From NCBI RefSeq assembly GCF_009192765.1, contig NZ_VOHQ01000005.1, positions 124,001 through 188,000 on the forward strand: DNA of 64,000 nt, in the 5' to 3' direction. The notes beneath the pieces were generated by a model that saw only the letters and a program-made list of their open reading frames with translations, was not told the DNA's origin and made no database searches. Origin of the DNA: Agriterribacter humi (GTDB lineage Bacteria > Bacteroidota > Bacteroidia > Chitinophagales > Chitinophagaceae). Shown here in pieces: positions 8,769-18,737 of this stretch. Each line of letters begins with the position of its first letter. The stretch's first letter is position 1. Both the position numbers and the translations under genes were made by a program.

Positions 8769-9134
8769 TTATTGCTCTACCAGCACCACTGCCGTTGCTA
8801 TTCTTTTAACATGCGATAAGGAAACATGTATCTTCATAAGGCCAATTGTAACGGCAGTTTCTCCAAGCAATTTTAGTTCCGGCTTACCATTTTCATTGTT
8901 AACAATTTCAACTTCATTAAAAGCCGTTCCATTTTTCCACCCGGTGCCGATCGCTTTAAAAAAAGCTTCCTTGGCTGCAAACCGCGCTGCGTAATGCTGG
9001 TATTTATTCGTTTTTGATTCGCAATAGGCTATTTCATTTTTTGAAAATACCAGTTCCCTGAAGCCCTGTTCTTTTTCAATGGCTTTTGCCATTCTGCCTG
9101 TTTCAACAATATCTGTTCCAATACCCGCAATCAT
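8769..9134 (-). CDS. acpS: Holo-[acyl-carrier-protein] synthase
   Basis: A 121-residue AcpS-type phosphopantetheinyl transferase that moves the 4'-phosphopantetheine arm of CoA onto apo-ACP. The magnesium-binding residues are visible as Asp8 in GIGTDIVE and Glu56 in RFAAKEAFFKAIGTG, with the conserved Lys following. It starts one base after the stop of the C45 hydrolase gene, so it is the last gene of the five-gene operon. This may be the cell's housekeeping AcpS or a pathway-linked copy; a length of about 120 residues is normal for AcpS. Confidence 0.95.
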   Translation of the reverse strand: MIAGIGTDIVETGRMAKAIEKEQGFRELVFSKNEIAYCESKTNKYQHYAARFAAKEAFFKAIGTGWKNGTAFNEVEIVNNENGKPELKLLGETAVTIGLMKIHVSLSHVKRIATAVVLVEQ

Positions 9135-9135
9135 T

Positions 9136-10803
9136 TTATTGAAGTTTCTTTTGAATATCGGTTATCTGTCGCCGGATATAGGCTTCTTCCTGCTTTGTAG
9201 CGATCTCTTTCGTTAATGCCAGCCCGTAATATTTTAAAGCACGATCAAATTGTTCACGTTTAAAACAATAATCACCCGCAAGCACATACGCATGATAAAA
9301 TTGCGGGTTGCTTTCTACTAAGCTATCTGTATTTATATCTTTTCCTTCGGCTACCCGATGCTTATATTCCCTATATTTTTCAAAATTTTTATATTGCCGG
9401 CTCAATAAAAAGGTATCGGCAGCAACCGTAAGCTCAGGGTCATATATTTCCCGGTTTTCCGGCAGTCCATGCAACGCAAAAACCTTATTAAGATCGTAGG
9501 CTACAAACTCACCCAACTGCCAGGGAGCCGTGGACACCCATACCAATAATTTTTTTGGCTCAAATACAATGGCGTGATGGGCTATTAGCTGGTTCAGCGC
9601 TTTTTCATTTCCTATACCAATATTGGCATCATGCAACCCCTTCCTGTCTCTTAATATGCTAACTGTATTTTGCACAGTGTTTTTCCCTTTCTCCTGTAAA
9701 AGTTCCTGCAGTCTTTTATAACGATAAGCCGATGCGCTTTCATTCATTTGTTCAATATTGGGTTCAGACCCTGCCAATGCTTTACTCTGGAAATGATTGG
9801 CGCAAAGAATATGATCCGACTTTGGATCATACACATCTAAGGTATCGGGTGTTTTTTCAATGATCACGGCCTTATTGTCTGCCGCTGATCCCACCAAAAA
9901 CGATTCGGATACAAACATCGTTCGTTGATGCGCTATAGCAATGGCTTCATCAATCGTAGCAGCATACTGCAATATTTCCCTTGCCACCAGTGAAACCGGC
10001 GTAGCTGAACCGGAGGGTATACTGCTTTTGGCGGCGTTTATGGTTACGGTAAGTCCTTTTTCGTTCATGCCCGATACCACGCCTATAAAGCCGCCCCATG
10101 TAACGCTCATGAACTTATAACCCTGCGAAGGATTTTCAAAAAGGATGATCTTGTTTTTGGCAAAATCATCACCCACATAAAAATCAAAATTCCGGCCAAT
10201 GATCATGGTGCTGTCTTCCGAGGCTGCATTCCAGGTACCGAAAGAAGTACATCCCACCAATGCCATGTTCTGCAACGCATGACCAATATCGTGTGCTGCA
10301 TGATAATTGAGTATACGCTGATAGTTGGTACCTATATATCCATATCCATCTGAAGCGGATTCGGATATGCCGTATATTTCCTGTTTATACTCATCGGTAA
10401 TATTCTTATCCAGGTCGCGGTTGAACCAGCCGATCACATATTTTAAAAAATGCAGGTAAAAGGTGGAAGGGATCATTTTGCTGATCTGCGCACTGAAATA
10501 ATCTTCCTGTGATACCAGCAATTCTTTGGAAAGCTTACCATTTACCACTCCCCTTTCAAAAGAATCTCCTTCTACATACAATTCAAATAATCCTGATCTG
10601 CTCTTCTTTAGCCAGTTGTTTCCAAGCGTATAAAAGCCATTGCCATGATCTTCCCGCTGCCATTTCACACTGCTCCTATCTGCAACAACAGGCGGATCTG
10701 TTTTGCTTACGTATACCACATATGCAAAACCACATAGCAATATCAGCCCCAATACGCCAATACTGTATAATAACCATTTCCCTATTTTTATGATGCTACG
10801 CAT
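9136..10803 (-). CDS. C45-family autoproteolytic acyltransferase/hydrolase
   Basis: A 555-residue protein with one N-terminal membrane segment (about 10-30), so it is anchored and faces the periplasm. The NTN-hydrolase core has VGCTSFGTWNA; its Cys near residue 185 would become the catalytic N-terminal nucleophile after self-cleavage. MIIGRNFDFY and GVVSGMNEKGLTVTINA follow, as in penicillin acyltransferase relatives. The last 90 residues look like a TPR pair (FYHAYVLAGDYCFKREQFDRA). It overlaps the upstream FAD oxidoreductase gene by 8 bases. In pigment-type clusters of Bacteroidota such proteins probably form or break an amide or ester bond in the product; that role is inferred. Confidence 0.8.
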   Translation of the reverse strand: MRSIIKIGKWLLYSIGVLGLILLCGFAYVVYVSKTDPPVVADRSSVKWQREDHGNGFYTLGNNWLKKSRSGLFELYVEGDSFERGVVNGKLSKELLVSQEDYFSAQISKMIPSTFYLHFLKYVIGWFNRDLDKNITDEYKQEIYGISESASDGYGYIGTNYQRILNYHAAHDIGHALQNMALVGCTSFGTWNAASEDSTMIIGRNFDFYVGDDFAKNKIILFENPSQGYKFMSVTWGGFIGVVSGMNEKGLTVTINAAKSSIPSGSATPVSLVAREILQYAATIDEAIAIAHQRTMFVSESFLVGSAADNKAVIIEKTPDTLDVYDPKSDHILCANHFQSKALAGSEPNIEQMNESASAYRYKRLQELLQEKGKNTVQNTVSILRDRKGLHDANIGIGNEKALNQLIAHHAIVFEPKKLLVWVSTAPWQLGEFVAYDLNKVFALHGLPENREIYDPELTVAADTFLLSRQYKNFEKYREYKHRVAEGKDINTDSLVESNPQFYHAYVLAGDYCFKREQFDRALKYYGLALTKEIATKQEEAYIRRQITDIQKKLQ

Positions 10804-12307
10804 TTTTTATTTTTTCAACTACGTTTTCGTTACCCAATAGTGAAACACAGGTAAGCAGGGCGCTTATGGAAGAACCCAGCACACCGTGGATATTAATATT
10901 TTGCCCGGTAAGATAAAGGTTTCTGATCTTGGTTCTGGGTGATACAAATGTTTTTAAAGGATCTTTATAATCTTTTGCCACGCCATATAAAGATCCGTCA
11001 TAATTACCAATATAATCCCTGTAGGACAGCGGTGTGGAAGTAGTGTATGATTGTATACAATTCCGCAGTCCCGGAAACTTTTCTTCCACGCAATCCAACA
11101 ATATTTCAGCCTTATACTTTTTAAAGGTATCATACGCTGTGCCGCGTTTATTTTCGGCTGAAACCGTATTGAAAGTATCATGCCAGGGTGCTACTTCCTC
11201 ATAACGCATATAAGTAAAAATGGTCATCGCCTCTGCATATTCTCCTGTTTTGGATGAAGGAGGAAGAAAAAGCGCGTAGCCCAAAGGCCAATTGTCTTCT
11301 GTATAATCAGCAAGGTTCCATATCTGTCCTTCTTTGTGATAATAATAATTATGCCTGGCATACCTGAAACAGTTTTTCTTTAATACAATATGCAGTAAAA
11401 AAGAAGAAATGGTATGGGGAAGGTTACGTATGCGCTTGCGATAGATGTTTTTTATAACCGCCGCATCCGTCATTTCCATTGTTTTTGCCGGATGAACATT
11501 AGAAATAAACTGGTTTGCATAGTACCGGCTGCCATCAGCCGATTCCGCATATACAACCACATCATCTTCGGTTACTATTTTTTTTACCTCGCAATGCCTG
11601 ATAACTTCACCGCCGGCATCCCTGATCGTTTTGGTCAGAACCTTTCCTATCTGCGATCCGCCGTCAATGCATTTCCATGCGCTTTCAATATAACTGTTTA
11701 TAATAAGCGCATGCACATAAAAAGGAGTTTCATCTGGTATGCCCACGTACAGCGCATTATTGCCTGCAAGCACAGCCTGCAATGTTGTATTACCGGTTAA
11801 AGAGGTAATAACGGAATGGGTATCCAAGGTCAATACATCCGCCTTTTCTTCATACAACCCGTTTGTTCTCAAATTATATAGGGGAAATTTGCTGCAGGTT
11901 TCTTTTATTTTACAGCAATAATTGCGGATAGCTGTTTCTTCATCCGGAAAATCCACAACCAGGTTTTTTATAAAATTTTCATATCCCTGGGCCTGCCGGT
12001 ATACTTTCTGATCATTGCCGATGATGATCTTATCAAAGGCGTCCTCATCCATCTTTTGCAATTTCAGCTTATCCATCAAACCCAGGTATTTGAATATCTG
12101 GTAAAGGTTTTGTCCTTTATCTAATCCGCCAATATAATGTACGCCCGAATCGAAAATTACTTTTTCGCGTGCAAAGGTCTGAAGACTTCCGCCTGTTTGC
12201 TTATTTTTTTCGAGTATGCAAACACGGTATCCTTCTTTGCTGAGTATACCTCCGCATACCAACCCGCCAATACCACTTCCAATTATCACTATATCATACC
12301 TGTTCAT
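10796..12307 (-). CDS. Phytoene desaturase-like NAD(P)/FAD oxidoreductase
   Basis: A 503-residue flavoenzyme with the N-terminal FAD motif IVIIGSGIGGLVCGGIL (about 5-21) and the GGSLQTF and DSGVHYIGG features of the carotenoid desaturase/isomerase group. The C-terminal FAD contact is LYLTGQNINIHGVLG. Its start overlaps the stop of the trifunctional gene upstream by 4 bases (ATGA), and its end overlaps the C45 gene, so translation is probably coupled. Its place in the operon suggests a role in reducing or isomerising a polyene chain. It shares its domain with the 3500-5248 enzyme but the two are clearly different in sequence. Confidence 0.85.
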   Translation of the reverse strand: MNRYDIVIIGSGIGGLVCGGILSKEGYRVCILEKNKQTGGSLQTFAREKVIFDSGVHYIGGLDKGQNLYQIFKYLGLMDKLKLQKMDEDAFDKIIIGNDQKVYRQAQGYENFIKNLVVDFPDEETAIRNYCCKIKETCSKFPLYNLRTNGLYEEKADVLTLDTHSVITSLTGNTTLQAVLAGNNALYVGIPDETPFYVHALIINSYIESAWKCIDGGSQIGKVLTKTIRDAGGEVIRHCEVKKIVTEDDVVVYAESADGSRYYANQFISNVHPAKTMEMTDAAVIKNIYRKRIRNLPHTISSFLLHIVLKKNCFRYARHNYYYHKEGQIWNLADYTEDNWPLGYALFLPPSSKTGEYAEAMTIFTYMRYEEVAPWHDTFNTVSAENKRGTAYDTFKKYKAEILLDCVEEKFPGLRNCIQSYTTSTPLSYRDYIGNYDGSLYGVAKDYKDPLKTFVSPRTKIRNLYLTGQNINIHGVLGSSISALLTCVSLLGNENVVEKIKNA

Positions 12308-15300
12308 TGTATGCCTTTGCGGTTTTGAATTACAAAAATAACATTAGATGTATACTTCGTTTCATCAATCTTGCGGCATTCCATATGATGTGCCGCTGCC
12401 ATATCACTGATCAAACGGCCCGACAAAAAGGATAAGCCCGAACCGGTAGTTTTATTGAATCCAAAAAGCCTTGTGGAAAAAAACTCTGTCAGCTTAGTAC
12501 CTTTATGCTTCTCCTCCAGGTCCTTATCACCGTCACGTATAATAAGTGTTCCGCCTTCATTCAGGCTTTCCATGCACTTACCGATGATCTGTTTTTGCTG
12601 CCCGGGGGTGAGATAATGCAACATATCGGCAAGTATAATACCATCGTATTTTTTGAATGCAAAGTTCAGTACATCTGCATGTTTAAAATTGATCTGTTCA
12701 TCCTTACTGAAACAATGACCGGCTACAACCGTTTTTTCTTCATCATAATCAATACCGGTAATATTTCTATCCCTTGCAGCAAAATAAAGCATATACGACA
12801 TAAAGCCGTAGCCACAGCCAATGTCGAGCAAATTGCCCTGCAAAGGCAGCAACTGATGAAACTGCAGGTAATCCTTTTCCAGTCTCACCTTAACGCGCAT
12901 ATACCATTCAAGCACCGGTCCTTTATAAATATAATTATAAATCAGTTGTTCCCTGAACCAGGAGGGAACTTCTTCCGATGCTCTTAATTTTTCATATTCA
13001 GTTCTGAAATACTTCCCGATTTGTTTTGCCCTCTCACTGTAACCATCACCATAGCTTTTATCCAAGGGGTGTATACGCGGTAAAAACCGAACCGTTATTT
13101 TTCCATCTTTTACCAGCATATCTTTTTTGGTCATCGTGTACCCGGTACCGTGAATAACCACGGGCAATATATCTAAGTGCAGTTGCTCCGCGAGGTAAAA
13201 AGCGCCCCTGTGAAATCTTTTCATTTTCCCATCCGGCGAACGGGTACCTTCGGGAAATACTACAATCGAATAGCCCTTGTTCACTTTTTCCCGCATTTGT
13301 TCAATGCTGTTCTCCGCTCCTGCCGAGGCCGAATAATAATCCGCCATGCGAACCACCGCGCCCGAAACAGGCGCATGCCTTACCCTGTCGTTGGTGAGCA
13401 ATATCAGCTTTGGATATTGCATCATCAATATAAAATTATCTAACCCCGACTGATGATTGCAGATGATCACAGCAGGCTTTGAAAAATCCTCGCCCAACGG
13501 ATTAATGATCGTTTTCTTAACATTACCCATTATATAAATGAGCGACCCTGAAAACCGGGCAATAGCCACATGGAAAAAATATTTACCTTTTTCTTTATTA
13601 AAAGGGTTGCATTTTACCAGCAGAAAGCCCAGTATAGCCAAAATAATGCTGCCGCCAATAAACCACACATGAGCAAACATAGATTTGCAAAAGCCAAAAA
13701 AAGTCCAGGGAAACAGTTTCTTCTGTGTTCTGTTCCTGATCAGCACGGAAAATAAAAAAGGAATGCATACCTGCGCCACCAGCACTACGCATAGTATACC
13801 AATAACGGAAATCATGGCAATGGACCGCAGGGCGGGATGTTGGGCAAAGATGAGCACACCAAGTCCTACGGTAGTGGTAATGGCCGAAAGCAGGATGGAT
13901 GATTTAAAGGAAGAAAGGTTTTTTTTACCGGTTTTATATTCCTGCAACAAACCATCCATTATGAAAATACTGTAATCATCACCCAAACCAAAAATGAGCG
14001 TAGATACAATAATGTTAATAATATTAAATTTAATACCCGCTATACCCATTATGCCAAGGATCCATATCCAGCTCACCAGCATTGGCAAAAAAGCCATCAG
14101 CGCCAGCTCTATTCTTCCATACGTTACCAGCAAAACAAAAAATACCAGCAAGGAGGTAATGAGCGCTATAGTGGTAAAATCAGCATTGATGAGTTCCACA
14201 AATTTACCTGTGAGGTATTGCTTGTCTAATATGGTAGCGCCGGGCTTATTTTCAAATGCATCATATACAGCCGCCTTGTTTTGTGCGGGCACTTTCAACA
14301 AGGTTACAACAGTACTCTTACCGGGTTCTTCGGTAATATAATCATCCAGGAAGGTTTTTCGAATAGTGGCTACAGTAGTTTCGTCTGTGTCGTCAAAAGA
14401 CTTGTCAAGCAACAATGCAAAACGGTTAAAAGCTGTGGTACTATATCCTAATGCGGCTCCCTGCTGTTTCAATACCAACAATAGTTGTTGCTTTTTTTGG
14501 GGCGTCCAGTAATTATTCCAGCGGGTGATCCTTTGTTTTTGCAGGGTATCGGAAATAAGCAATGAGGATACCCCGGAGTATTTGGTAATAATATCCTTTT
14601 CTCTAAACTGCGCTATCTTTTTTGTCAGCTCTTCATTAAGCACCAATGCATCGTTGAGTGTTTTTCCTTCAGCAACAAGATAAACCGACTGCAGGGCGGT
14701 TTCATTTATCCTGTTCAGTTTAGCTTCTGCCTTCTTTAAATGTTCCGGCATAAAGTTCATATTGTTCAGCTCTGTTTCAAAGCCTACCCGTCCGGAAGTA
14801 TATACAAAAACAGCAGTTAACGCTGCAATACCAATTAAAATGTATTTGTTATGATCGGGGCGCAGGGAAGCTATCCTGTCAATCCAGGAATGTTTTGCTG
14901 CGGCATTCAGTTGATGCTTTTTTTGTGAAGGAAGGAAATGAGGTAAAAAAACCAGGGAGCAAAGAGAAGCGCCAATAAGGCTAAACCCTGCAAAAAGACC
15001 CAGATCCTTCAACATATCTGATGCTGCAAAGTTCAAACAAAAAAAACCGCCTATTGTGGTAATGCCGCCCAGCGTAAGCGGAAAAGCCAGGTCGCTTATT
15101 ACCTTCCGGATATTGCCGGTATGACGGTAATGATTAAAAACATGCAGCGAATAGTTTACGGCAATGCCTAAAATTACTGAACCCGTACCAATAGCAATTA
15201 CTGAAATACTTCCCCTTATAAAATATACAGCCATTAAAGCAAACAGGGCTCCAAAAACAACAGGGATCATTATGAGTATGGGTGCAGTTACCCGCTTAAA

Positions 15301-16164
15301 GTAAAGCCCGATAAAGACAATCAAAAAAATAACGGTAGCTGTTTGCGTAAATAAAGTATCCTTTTCCAATTGGGCGGCGTTACCGGCCGAAACTGCTGTA
15401 GCGCCAAAATAAGAGGCGTCAATACGGGGGAAAGCTGTTGCCTGCGAAGCCATCACGCTATCCAGTCCTTTTAAAAAAAATGCATTTTTCCCTGTATTAT
15501 TCGGGGAGTATACCGGTGTAATAAAGAGCAGCAGATTTTTATGATCTTTGGTTATTACCGCGTTGTCATACAATTCAAAATTCTCATCATACTGGAGTTG
15601 TTGTAGCTTTTTGAGCGCAATAAAGGAAATACCCACGGGATCGTTGCTGATCATATTTTTAAAAGCGATGCCCGCAGGGGATGTCAGGGTTTGAATATTC
15701 CGTTGAAGCGTTTGGCTAATGACATCCGGAGTAATAAGACTGTCTATAGTAAGATAATCCTGTTCTGTAAGATAAACGGGAAGGTGTTCATTGATTACAT
15801 CGAACATAGCCATCGTTACTTCATCATCTACTTTATAGCTTATCCTGCTTATATAGGATGGGAGCTTTTGCTGTACCTGTGTTACAAAATCATCCGCAAA
15901 AGCAACCAGGCTGTCCGGCTCGGCTATGGCAGTATCTTTTAAGGAAACCATTACCACCAGTTTATCCATGAATTTGGAATGCTGGAAAACATGGTTTAGT
16001 TTTTCAACCTTATCATCTTTGGGAAGTATTTTAGAAATGTCCTCTTCAAACTTCAGTTGAATTGCAAAGAGGGCCGACCCAATTAAGCAAACAAAGAAGA
16101 GCAGGTACAGTTGCCATTTACGTTTTTGAAAATAACCATATATACCGGCAAAAATCTTCTCCAT
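12304..16164 (-). CDS. Trifunctional MMPL transporter / lysophospholipid acyltransferase / SAM methyltransferase
   Basis: One 1286-residue protein with three parts. Residues 1 to about 840 are an RND/MMPL exporter: an N-terminal membrane helix, a large periplasmic domain, a helix bundle near 270-420, then a second copy of the plan, with the GLGDDYSIFIMDG helix near 724-736. Residues of about 890-1050 are a PlsC-type acyltransferase with NHQSGLD near 903 and FPEGTRSPDG near 970. From about 1075 it is a class I methyltransferase with LLDIGCGYGFMSY near 1111. MMPL proteins of aryl-polyene/flexirubin clusters export lipid-linked pigment. Here export, acylation and methylation sit in one chain. 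It is preceded by the GT2-DUF2062 gene with a 12-base gap. Confidence 0.9.
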   Translation of the reverse strand: MEKIFAGIYGYFQKRKWQLYLLFFVCLIGSALFAIQLKFEEDISKILPKDDKVEKLNHVFQHSKFMDKLVVMVSLKDTAIAEPDSLVAFADDFVTQVQQKLPSYISRISYKVDDEVTMAMFDVINEHLPVYLTEQDYLTIDSLITPDVISQTLQRNIQTLTSPAGIAFKNMISNDPVGISFIALKKLQQLQYDENFELYDNAVITKDHKNLLLFITPVYSPNNTGKNAFFLKGLDSVMASQATAFPRIDASYFGATAVSAGNAAQLEKDTLFTQTATVIFLIVFIGLYFKRVTAPILIMIPVVFGALFALMAVYFIRGSISVIAIGTGSVILGIAVNYSLHVFNHYRHTGNIRKVISDLAFPLTLGGITTIGGFFCLNFAASDMLKDLGLFAGFSLIGASLCSLVFLPHFLPSQKKHQLNAAAKHSWIDRIASLRPDHNKYILIGIAALTAVFVYTSGRVGFETELNNMNFMPEHLKKAEAKLNRINETALQSVYLVAEGKTLNDALVLNEELTKKIAQFREKDIITKYSGVSSLLISDTLQKQRITRWNNYWTPQKKQQLLLVLKQQGAALGYSTTAFNRFALLLDKSFDDTDETTVATIRKTFLDDYITEEPGKSTVVTLLKVPAQNKAAVYDAFENKPGATILDKQYLTGKFVELINADFTTIALITSLLVFFVLLVTYGRIELALMAFLPMLVSWIWILGIMGIAGIKFNIINIIVSTLIFGLGDDYSIFIMDGLLQEYKTGKKNLSSFKSSILLSAITTTVGLGVLIFAQHPALRSIAMISVIGILCVVLVAQVCIPFLFSVLIRNRTQKKLFPWTFFGFCKSMFAHVWFIGGSIILAILGFLLVKCNPFNKEKGKYFFHVAIARFSGSLIYIMGNVKKTIINPLGEDFSKPAVIICNHQSGLDNFILMMQYPKLILLTNDRVRHAPVSGAVVRMADYYSASAGAENSIEQMREKVNKGYSIVVFPEGTRSPDGKMKRFHRGAFYLAEQLHLDILPVVIHGTGYTMTKKDMLVKDGKITVRFLPRIHPLDKSYGDGYSERAKQIGKYFRTEYEKLRASEEVPSWFREQLIYNYIYKGPVLEWYMRVKVRLEKDYLQFHQLLPLQGNLLDIGCGYGFMSYMLYFAARDRNITGIDYDEEKTVVAGHCFSKDEQINFKHADVLNFAFKKYDGIILADMLHYLTPGQQKQIIGKCMESLNEGGTLIIRDGDKDLEEKHKGTKLTEFFSTRLFGFNKTTGSGLSFLSGRLISDMAAAHHMECRKIDETKYTSNVIFVIQNRKGIQ

Positions 16165-16176
16165 ATAATTGTTGCA

Positions 16177-17373
16177 TTAAACTGCCGTACTCGTTTTTTT
16201 TCTGAAAAATGCAAGCAGTGCCCATGTCAGCAGTCCGCACAATATACCCAAAACAATTGCCAGTGTTATGCTGCCGTACAGGTATTGCTGAAAATTGTTT
16301 TTTACAGAGTCGAATGTCAGGTCGCTGGTCAAAGTCAAACTTCCGCCTCCGGTTTTCATCCATACCGCACCGGTTTTGTAGCTAAAAAAAATGATCAGTG
16401 GTATTAATGGCGGTATGCTGATATTGGCTGCTATTATAACCAGCGCCTTATTTAGCTTTAACACAATGGATAAAAATATGGCGGTAACCAACTGAAAGCC
16501 CCATACAGGCATTATACCCATGCATATACCCAGTGCAACAGAAAAGGCTTTTATATGATGAGGTTCATTTACATTAAACACCTGTTCCCTGAAAAATGCT
16601 CCCCAGTTTCTTTTTTGAAAAAGAGACAGGAAAAAATTTCGTGGCTTGATGTATAAAAATGCAATCAGTACCAGTAATGTATTCAACAGGCTGATCCTGA
16701 AAAAATCTTTGAATGGCCTGAAATGTGATATCCTCTTTTCTTTCGGAGCATAGTATACGGAAACCGGAACAGACTCAATTTTAATTCCTTTCCAGGCAAC
16801 CCTCACCAGCACTTCAATTTCAAATTCATATTTGCGGGTAAAGAAAATTATGTCTTTCATTAAAGCTACAGGATAAAGCCTGTAACCCGATTGTGTATCG
16901 GGTGTATTAATGCCCGTCTCTATTTTAAACCAAAAATTAGAGAACTTATAGCCAAAGCTGCTTTTTCCCGGAACGGAAGACTGATCCATATTGCGGGCGC
17001 CTATTATTATTGCGTCTTTCGTTAATTCTAATTTATCCATGAATACCGGCAGGTCTTTGGCAAAATGCTGGCCATCCGAATCAATCGTTATGGCATGTGC
17101 ATAGCCCGATTCAACTGCTTTTTCAAAGCCTTTCCGTAATGCCCATCCCTTACCTTTATTTTTTGGATAACTGACAATGTCAATATGCGGTAAAGATGCT
17201 AAAATTAAAGCCGTATCATCGGTAGAGCCATCGTTTACCACGATAATATTGTGGGTATATTCCGCAACATCTGCAATTACTGCAGGGAGCGTAATATCAT
17301 TGTTATAAGTAGGTATGATGACACAGGTACGGTACTGGTTGAAAGCAGCCCTTAATATATCTTTATCACTCAT
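16177..17373 (-). CDS. Family 2 glycosyltransferase with C-terminal DUF2062
   Basis: A 398-residue protein. Residues of about 15-240 are a GT2 domain of the DPM/polyprenyl-phosphate type: VIIPTYNNDITLP, IIVVNDGSTDDTA, ITIDSDGQH (the metal-binding acidic motif) and SGYRLYP. After a membrane segment near 240-260 follows DUF2062 (about 270-390), with GICMGIMPVWGFQL and several hydrophobic stretches. It is the first gene of the five-gene operon; a Bacteroidota-type promoter element is 32 bases upstream. GT2-DUF2062 proteins occur in flexirubin/aryl-polyene clusters, where a sugar-lipid transfer step is assumed. The real donor and acceptor are unknown. Confidence 0.88.
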   Translation of the reverse strand: MSDKDILRAAFNQYRTCVIIPTYNNDITLPAVIADVAEYTHNIIVVNDGSTDDTALILASLPHIDIVSYPKNKGKGWALRKGFEKAVESGYAHAITIDSDGQHFAKDLPVFMDKLELTKDAIIIGARNMDQSSVPGKSSFGYKFSNFWFKIETGINTPDTQSGYRLYPVALMKDIIFFTRKYEFEIEVLVRVAWKGIKIESVPVSVYYAPKEKRISHFRPFKDFFRISLLNTLLVLIAFLYIKPRNFFLSLFQKRNWGAFFREQVFNVNEPHHIKAFSVALGICMGIMPVWGFQLVTAIFLSIVLKLNKALVIIAANISIPPLIPLIIFFSYKTGAVWMKTGGGSLTLTSDLTFDSVKNNFQQYLYGSITLAIVLGILCGLLTWALLAFFRKKTSTAV

Positions 17374-17404
17374 CTAAAATATGGTAAGATTATGATTGCC
17401 GTGG

Positions 17405-17412
17405 CAAAGATA
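17405..17412 (-). promoter_or_regulatory. Bacteroidota-type -7 promoter element for the GT2-MMPL operon
   Basis: The minus strand reads TATCTTTG (consensus TAnnTTTG) 32 bases before the GT2 start. A TTTA stands in place of the -33 TTTG about 20 bases further upstream. This supports the operon starting at the GT2 gene and not being a tail of the proline dehydrogenase transcript. Confidence 0.5.
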
Positions 17413-17507
17413 AATATTTAATAGCTAAGGGGTAAAGCATACATGCCGGATATGAGGGAATACAGCTTTTAAATGTGATGCCAAAACATGAAATGAATTG
17501 TAAAAAA

Positions 17508-18737
17508 TTACAATTTCCGGCGCTTCATCTCTTTTTTGATCAACCCCAGTTCCCTGCCTGTTTGCCCGGCCATGGAACTGTTTTCCTGCGCCCGGCGCAT
17601 AAGGTAAGGCACAACATCTTTAATGGGCCCAAACGGAAGGTATTTGCTTACCGAACAACCGGCTTTGGCAAGGTTGAAAGTTATATTATCACTCATGCCG
17701 TATAGTTGTGAAAAATGAATATGCGGATGATGCAATGAAAGCTTTTTTTGTTGAAGTAATTGTGCAGCATGCAAATTACTGTACTCATTATGCGTAGCCA
17801 CAATAACAGCAATCTTATCTATATGATCAATACAAAATGAAACAGCATTATTGTAATCGCGGTCGGTAGCCGCCTTATCGGGTTGTATGGGTGATGCATA
17901 CCCCATAGCCTCTGCCCTTTCCCTTTCTTTTTCCATGTAGGCTCCGCGAACCAGCTTAACACCCAGGATAAAACCACGCAGCTCGGCCGCTTCAAGTGAA
18001 TCTTTCAGAAAAGATAGCCTGTCGTGACGATACAATTGAACTGTATTATATACCACCACCTTCGTTACATTAAGTTTCTCCATCATTAAAATGGCGATCA
18101 CATCAACCGGATCCTGTATCCAGGTTTCTTCGGCGTCAACCAGTACGCCAACTCCTTTTTCGGCTGCCGCCCTGCAAATCGTCTCCATTCTTCTTTGCAC
18201 ATTTTGCCATTCGGCCCGCTCTTCATCACTCAGCGATGCAACTGCTTTGCTATATCTTTTCATAAGGGAGCCCTTGTGGTCCGAAACGGAAGAGTCTAAT
18301 TTTTCCAATAAACCATACCTGGCAAAACCCGTTACCTTAATACTGATGAAAGGAATATTGGGCTGGGTGGAGGCATAATCAATTACTCTTATAAATTCAG
18401 CCATTGAATGATTAAAAGCCGCCTCATCATTTTCTCCTCCCTCCACGCCATAATCGAGAATAACACGCACATTGTAATCGCCGAGCTGCTGAGCTACCTG
18501 CGCCGTTTCTTCTAATGTTTCACCTCCTACAAACTGCTCAAAAATGGTATGCCTGATCAGCCCTTTCAGCGGTAGCCCGGCCTTTAAAACCCAGGGCGTT
18601 AACCGGGTACCCCATTTTACCAGCAACGGATATCCCATTGACGAAAAAAGGAATTTCGCTTTTTTTAATTCCTTATCTGTTTTGTAAGCAAATGCATTTT
18701 CAGTATTGTCAAATGAAATGGGGACGATGGTGTCCAT
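17508..18737 (-). CDS. Proline dehydrogenase
   Basis: A 409-residue monofunctional ProDH that oxidises L-proline to pyrroline-5-carboxylate with FAD and feeds electrons to quinone. Family signatures are visible: a TIM-barrel with VLVDAEETWIQD, GVKLVRGAYMEKERERA (substrate-binding Arg and the G-A-Y turn), ATHNEYS and FSQLYGMSDN. It is longer than Bacillus ProDH but typical for Bacteroidota. The gene is alone on its strand here, with a 31-base overlap of open frame, but not of the true start, with the epimerase gene on the other strand. The P5C dehydrogenase is not in the window. Confidence 0.93.
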   Translation of the reverse strand: MDTIVPISFDNTENAFAYKTDKELKKAKFLFSSMGYPLLVKWGTRLTPWVLKAGLPLKGLIRHTIFEQFVGGETLEETAQVAQQLGDYNVRVILDYGVEGGENDEAAFNHSMAEFIRVIDYASTQPNIPFISIKVTGFARYGLLEKLDSSVSDHKGSLMKRYSKAVASLSDEERAEWQNVQRRMETICRAAAEKGVGVLVDAEETWIQDPVDVIAILMMEKLNVTKVVVYNTVQLYRHDRLSFLKDSLEAAELRGFILGVKLVRGAYMEKERERAEAMGYASPIQPDKAATDRDYNNAVSFCIDHIDKIAVIVATHNEYSNLHAAQLLQQKKLSLHHPHIHFSQLYGMSDNITFNLAKAGCSVSKYLPFGPIKDVVPYLMRRAQENSSMAGQTGRELGLIKKEMKRRKL

